Below, in pieces: positions 5,968-8,057 of a DNA stretch of 8,057 nt (the stretch's first letter is position 1; every line of letters begins with the position of its first letter). A program made the translations under genes and the position numbers. The notes under the pieces were generated by a model. That model did not search any database and was not told the origin of the DNA. It worked only from the letters and a program-made list of their open reading frames with translations. This stretch comes from an uncultured Veillonellaceae bacterium (lineage in GTDB: Bacteria > Bacillota > Negativicutes > Veillonellales > Dialisteraceae): the NCBI GenBank assembly GCA_958439155.1, contig CAUBUJ010000073.1, positions 1-8,057 on the forward strand, given 5' to 3'.

Positions 5968-6387
5968 TCATTTCTTCAGTTCAGGGAACCAGAGCGCGAT
6001 TTCTCTGGCAGCGGTTTCCGGAGCGTCAGAAGCGTGAACCACGTTTTCATCGATGGAAGTAGCGAAATCACCGCGGATGGATCCCGGTACTGCTTCCAGC
6101 GGATTGGTGGCGCCATTGATCTGGCGGACAGCTTTGACCGCGTTTTCCCCTTCAATCACCATCGCCAGCACCGGGCCGGAGGTGATGAAGTCGATGAGAG
6201 CCTGGAAGAAGCCTTTGCCCTTGTGTTCCGCGTAGTGGGTTTCTGCCAGTTCTACCGGGACCTGGATCATTTTGATCGCCTTGATGGAAAGGCCTTTCCG
6301 TTCAAAACGGCTGATCACTTCGCCGCAAATGTGCTTCTTCACGCCGTCCGGCTTTACCAGTACCAGTGTTTCCTGAATGTCTGCCAT
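5968..6387 (-). CDS. ndk: Nucleoside diphosphate kinase
   Basis: A soluble enzyme that moves the gamma-phosphate of NTPs to NDPs through a phosphohistidine. The length of 139 aa is normal. All core residues are at the standard numbering: K12, Y52, F60, R88, T94, R105, N115 and the catalytic H118, in the context NVVHASD (the common form is NxxHGSD; Ala for Gly also occurs in the family). The Kpn-loop and P-S/G segment PLEAVPGSIRGDF (96-108) is intact. AAGGAGG 5 nt before the ATG fixes the start. It lies 15 nt after htpX and 10 nt before the adenosyltransferase gene, so it is surely co-transcribed with both. Confidence 0.98.
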   Translation of the reverse strand: MADIQETLVLVKPDGVKKHICGEVISRFERKGLSIKAIKMIQVPVELAETHYAEHKGKGFFQALIDFITSGPVLAMVIEGENAVKAVRQINGATNPLEAVPGSIRGDFATSIDENVVHASDAPETAAREIALWFPELKK

Positions 6388-6402
6388 AGAATCCTCCTTG
6401 CA

Positions 6403-7263
6403 TTAATGCATTCTCGCCGCGATTTCCCGCAGCTTTTTGATACGCTCCTCTGTAGAGGGATGCGTGGAAAACAGATTGGCCGCCATGCTTCTCACGCCCG
6501 AAAGCGGATTGATGATGAAAAGTCCGGAAGAAGCAGGCGTCGCATTCGCCATGACCTGGTGATGGGCATAATCGTCCAGTTTCTCGAGAGCGCTCGCCAG
6601 GGCCAGAGGTTTTCCGGAAATCTCCGCGCCTGTCGCGTCGGCCATGAATTCCCGGGACCGGGAAAGCGCCATCTGAATGACCATGGCCGCGATGGGAGCC
6701 ACCACTGCCGTCACCATGAGGGCGATGGGATTCGTGCTGTGCCCTTCCTCATCCCGGCCGCCTCCGAAAATCGCCGCCCACTGGGCCATATTGGCGATCC
6801 AGCTGATGGCGCCCGCGATGGACGCGGCAAGCGTCATAATGAGCGTATCCCTGTGCTTGATATGGGACAGCTCGTGGCTGATCACGCCGGCCAGTTCATC
6901 CCGGTTCAGCATGGTCATAAGCCCTTCTGTGAGGGCCACCGCGGCATGATTCTCATCCCGCCCGGTGGCAAATGCGTTGGGCACATCGGTGGGAATGATA
7001 TAAAGCCGCGGCATGGGCATATGGGCGCGCGTTGTGAGCTCCCGCACCAGATCAAAGAGCTCCGGCACTTCCTCTTCCGTGAGAGGCTGCGCGTTGTAGC
7101 TCCTTAATGCTATTTTATCACAATTCCAATAGCTGATGAAATTGATGACCAGAGAAATGATGAGCATCACCAGCGCACCATTTGATCCGCCGACAGCGCC
7201 CCCGATGGCCATCAAAATCACACTGAGCAGTGTCAAAAGCATGACTGATTTGATTCTGTTCAT
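6403..7263 (-). CDS. htpX: Zinc metalloprotease HtpX homologue (M48B)
   Basis: A membrane-bound zinc endoprotease of the M48 family, known for quality control of membrane proteins. The protein has 286 aa, normal length. Two N-terminal membrane segments (about 5-24 and 29-46) precede the catalytic domain facing the cytoplasm. HELSH at 130-134 gives the two His ligands and the catalytic Glu. SREFMADA at 203-210 supplies the third ligand (E205). Two more hydrophobic stretches lie near 140-165 and 178-200. The C-terminal FSTHPSTEERIKKL motif (265-278) is typical. The start at 7263 is chosen because GAGGT lies 8 nt upstream; an in-frame ATG five codons earlier has no binding site. The frame stays open for another 400 nt upstream through the tRNA gene and repeat DNA, which is an artefact. 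It is the first protein gene of its operon, only 31 nt after tRNA-Pro. Confidence 0.96.
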   Translation of the reverse strand: MNRIKSVMLLTLLSVILMAIGGAVGGSNGALVMLIISLVINFISYWNCDKIALRSYNAQPLTEEEVPELFDLVRELTTRAHMPMPRLYIIPTDVPNAFATGRDENHAAVALTEGLMTMLNRDELAGVISHELSHIKHRDTLIMTLAASIAGAISWIANMAQWAAIFGGGRDEEGHSTNPIALMVTAVVAPIAAMVIQMALSRSREFMADATGAEISGKPLALASALEKLDDYAHHQVMANATPASSGLFIINPLSGVRSMAANLFSTHPSTEERIKKLREIAARMH

Positions 7264-7271
7264 ACCAGATG

Positions 7272-7276
7272 ACCTC
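7272..7276 (-). promoter_or_regulatory. Ribosome binding site of htpX
   Basis: GAGGT lies 8 nt before the ATG at 7263. It decides between this ATG and the in-frame ATG at 7278, whose upstream region is only the T-tract and TACTCGAA. Confidence 0.65.
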
Positions 7277-7285
7277 ATTTCGAGT

Positions 7286-7294
7286 AAAAAAAAA
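7286..7294 (-). terminator. T9 tract immediately after tRNA-Pro (possible weak terminator)
   Basis: On the minus strand nine T follow the encoded CCA of the tRNA without a gap. There is no dedicated hairpin, but the tRNA acceptor and T-arm could play that part, as at some bacterial tRNA 3' ends. If termination were complete htpX would have no visible promoter, so partial read-through is more likely. Such a tract may equally serve as a site for 3' processing. Confidence 0.4.
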
Positions 7295-7371
7295 TGGTCG
7301 GAACGACATGAGTTGAACATGCGACCTCTACCACCCCAAGGTAGCGCTCTACCAAACTGAGCTACGTCCCG
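7295..7371 (-). tRNA. tRNA-Pro (anticodon GGG)
   Basis: A 77-nt cloverleaf with encoded CCA. The acceptor stem CGGGACG/CGTTCCG contains one G-U pair, and the discriminator base is A. The D arm uses GCTC/GAGC. The anticodon stem CTACC/GGTAG closes the loop TTGGGGT, which places GGG at 34-36. The T stem GCATG/CATGT with loop TTCAACT is intact, with one G-U pair. The first pair C1-G72 is characteristic of bacterial tRNA-Pro. The anticodon reads CCC and CCU codons. It has its own strong promoter at 7390-7418. On the plus strand the same DNA gives meaningless short ORFs. Confidence 0.97.
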
Positions 7372-7389
7372 ACATTTGCTACATAAGAT

Positions 7390-7418
7390 AGGATACACAG
7401 AAAAGAAGAATTTGTCAA
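7390..7418 (-). promoter_or_regulatory. Sigma-A type promoter for tRNA-Pro (and probably the htpX operon)
   Basis: On the minus strand a perfect -35 TTGACA (7413-7418) is followed by exactly 17 nt and the -10 TATCCT (7390-7395, four of six consensus bases). Transcription would start near 7383, about 12 nt before the mature tRNA 5' end, a normal length for a leader removed by RNase P. As no other promoter is visible before htpX, read-through from here is the likely source of the htpX-ndk-adenosyltransferase mRNA. Confidence 0.85.
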
Positions 7419-7444
7419 GAGATGGTTTGGATGCTTCCTCTTTC

Positions 7445-7486
7445 CCTTCAGACTGGATGACGTCCATTGCGTCTTGTACCTGAAGG
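7445..7486. other. Imperfect inverted repeat upstream of the tRNA promoter
   Basis: CCTTCAG (7445-7451) pairs with CTGAAGG (7480-7486), and inside it GACG (7459-7462) pairs with CGTC (7470-7473) around a 7-nt loop. The internal loop is large and no T-tract follows in either direction, so it does not look like a terminator. It lies about 27 nt upstream of the -35. A protein-binding site or a decayed terminator is possible; no function can be assigned. Confidence 0.35.
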
Positions 7487-7489
7487 AGA

Positions 7490-7517
7490 GCGCAGAGCGC
7501 AAAGTTTAGAGTTAAGA
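7490..7517. repeat. Hybrid heptanucleotide array (GCGCARA joined to GTTTAGA/GTTAAGA)
   Basis: Four 7-nt units in one phase: GCGCAGA, GCGCAAA, GTTTAGA, GTTAAGA. The first two belong to the vocabulary at 5054-5081 and the last two to that at 4995-5022. The join keeps the 7-nt phase, and the following GAGGGGAGGTGCCGCC resembles the GAGGGGTGGAGG linker at 5021-5032. Confidence 0.8.
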
Positions 7518-7540
7518 GGGGAGGTGCCGCCTCCGGCGGA

Positions 7541-7653
7541 TTTTTTATAAAAAGTCCTTCCGCTTTCTGCTGACAGCTGATCGCTGAAAGCTGACAGCTT
7601 TTATTTCCGCTTCCCTCTTCCGGCTCCAGACTCCCGTCTTCAGACTCCACCTC
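7541..7653. repeat. Intergenic modular repeat, copy C
   Basis: It opens with the palindrome TTTTTATAAAAA (7542-7553) and left box AAAAAGTCCTTCCGCTTTC. Four 7-nt units follow at 7569-7596 (GCTGACA, GCTGATC, GCTGAAA, GCTGACA), then GCTTTTATTTCCGC, three units of the CAGACTY vocabulary at 7627-7647 (CAGACTC, CCGTCTT, CAGACTC) and the right box CTCCCATGACAC. Positions 7561-7609 match 7850-7898 (copy D) at 45 of 49. It thus carries both the GCTGACA and the CAGACTY vocabularies between one pair of boxes. Confidence 0.85.
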
Positions 7654-7839
7654 CCATGACACGCTTTTAGCAAAAATGAAGGACTCTGAAAGAGCCTCAT
7701 CGTTAGAAGAATACGTAAGATCTCTCGACTCTGTGCGTCATTACACCTCGATACGACACTGTCACCTAACCCTTGTACATCCGCTCGAGATGACGATCTT
7801 TTCAGCAGAGAACACACAAGAAAATGCGGCGTCGCTCAG
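7654..7839. other. Non-coding spacer with a palindromic, dispersed-repeat-like segment
   Basis: I find no convincing gene here. Part of it (about 7729-7797) looks like a degraded copy of the widespread AGATCTCTCGACTC...GAGATGACG class of dispersed repeat: CGTCAT (7738-7743) and ATGACG (7791-7796) face each other across a partly complementary stretch with CTCGA/TCGAG. Open frames on both strands (66-90 codons) lack ribosome binding sites and family resemblance. Confidence 0.4.
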
Positions 7840-7938
7840 AAAGATCCTCCGCTTCCTGCTGACAACTGTTGGCTGAAAGCTGACAGCTTTTATTTCCGAC
7901 CTCAGACCCCAGGCCGCGGATCCCGCTCCCATGACGCC
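7840..7938. repeat. Intergenic modular repeat, copy D
   Basis: A diverged left box (AAAGATCCTCCGCTTCC) leads into four 7-nt units at 7858-7885 (GCTGACA, ACTGTTG, GCTGAAA, GCTGACA), then GCTTTTATTTCCGA, CTCAGAC, CCCAGGC and the right box GCTCCCATGACGCC. It matches copy C at 45 of 49 over its first half. Its second half keeps a 7-nt phase but with worn units. It lies 28 nt from the terminator at 7967. Confidence 0.8.
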
Positions 7939-7966
7939 ATCCGGCAAGGAGGAGAAGGTAGAAATA

Positions 7967-8007
7967 AAAAAGAAGAAAGCAAGGCATGTTCACGCTTTCT
8001 TCTTTTT
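7967..8007 (-). terminator. Intrinsic terminator of the gene entering from the right edge
   Basis: A perfect 14-bp stem (7967-7980 with 7994-8007, AAAAAGAAGAAAGC and its complement) surrounds a 13-nt loop and ends in T-rich sequence on the minus strand. It starts 5 nt after the stop codon at 8013. The stem is AT-rich but long, and its A/T flanks make it potentially bidirectional. Confidence 0.85.
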
Positions 8008-8012
8008 CTGTT

Positions 8013-8057
8013 TTATATCAGCTTGTCCTGTTTGGCCAATTTCTTCAACGTATCAAT
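8013..8057 (-). CDS. 3' end of an unidentified gene (partial)
   Basis: The last 14 codons and a TAA stop are visible: the C-terminus reads IDTLKKLAKQDKLI. It is Lys-rich and helical in character. The stop is placed 5 nt before a strong terminator, which supports a true gene end. The rest lies beyond the window; I cannot assign a family from so short a tail. Confidence 0.7.
   Translation of the reverse strand: MDTLKKLAKQDKLI

Noticed and set aside
5956..7107. Plus-strand open frame (383 codons) opposite ndk and htpX
   Set aside because: It spans two well-supported minus-strand genes and their junction, which no real antisense gene is likely to do.
7676..7876. Plus-strand 66-codon frame between copies C and D
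   Set aside because: It has no Shine-Dalgarno sequence, runs into the GCTGACA array and resembles no family I recognise.
7945..7957. Shine-Dalgarno-like AAGGAGGAGAAGG on the plus strand
   Set aside because: No start codon follows at a usable distance and the terminator stem begins 10 nt later.
7487..7966. Insertion sequence or integrated element next to the tRNA
   Set aside because: No transposase or integrase fragment is found, and the tRNA 3' end is not duplicated in the window as an attachment site would be.

Overview
All recognisable genes in this window lie on the minus strand. They form two compact operons plus the last few codons of a third gene that enters from the right edge. The house style (strong AGGAGG-type ribosome binding sites, 10-15 nt gaps between genes, intrinsic terminators, a TTGACA/TATCCT-type promoter, a tRNA-Pro with encoded CCA) suggests a Bacillota (Firmicutes) genome of moderately high GC (mid-50s % by eye). 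A PduO-type corrinoid adenosyltransferase and a style of intergenic repeat I associate with Dialister-like genomes make Negativicutes my best guess. This is an inference with about 50% confidence; no marker gene fixes the genus.

Layout, in the direction of transcription from right to left. The end of an unidentified gene (8013-8057) is followed at once by a hairpin terminator. Next is about 600 nt without a gene, filled mainly by repeats (7487-7938). A good sigma-A promoter (7390-7418) then fires into tRNA-Pro(GGG) (7295-7371). Only 31 nt after the tRNA begins htpX (membrane zinc protease), then ndk (nucleoside diphosphate kinase), then the corrinoid adenosyltransferase, closed by a terminator at 5412-5443. 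A second repeat-filled gap (4991-5312) precedes a two-gene operon: a long U32-family protein with a DUF3656 domain (RlhA-like, probably rRNA hydroxylation) and mutS2, closed by a terminator at 153-190. A third repeat block occupies 1-140.

Functional themes. The U32/mutS2 pair may share a ribosome theme: RlhA-type U32 proteins modify 23S rRNA, and MutS2 splits collided ribosomes in Bacillus. The htpX-ndk-adenosyltransferase operon looks like a housekeeping collection rather than a pathway.

The most unusual material is intergenic. The three gaps carry several tandem arrays with a strict 7-nt period, built from four different heptamer vocabularies. Many sit inside a modular element bounded by a left box (about AAAGNCCTTCCGCTTTC) and a right box (about CTCCCATGACRC). 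I count about five copies, all in the same orientation. I see no CRISPR array, insertion sequence, prophage or defence gene.
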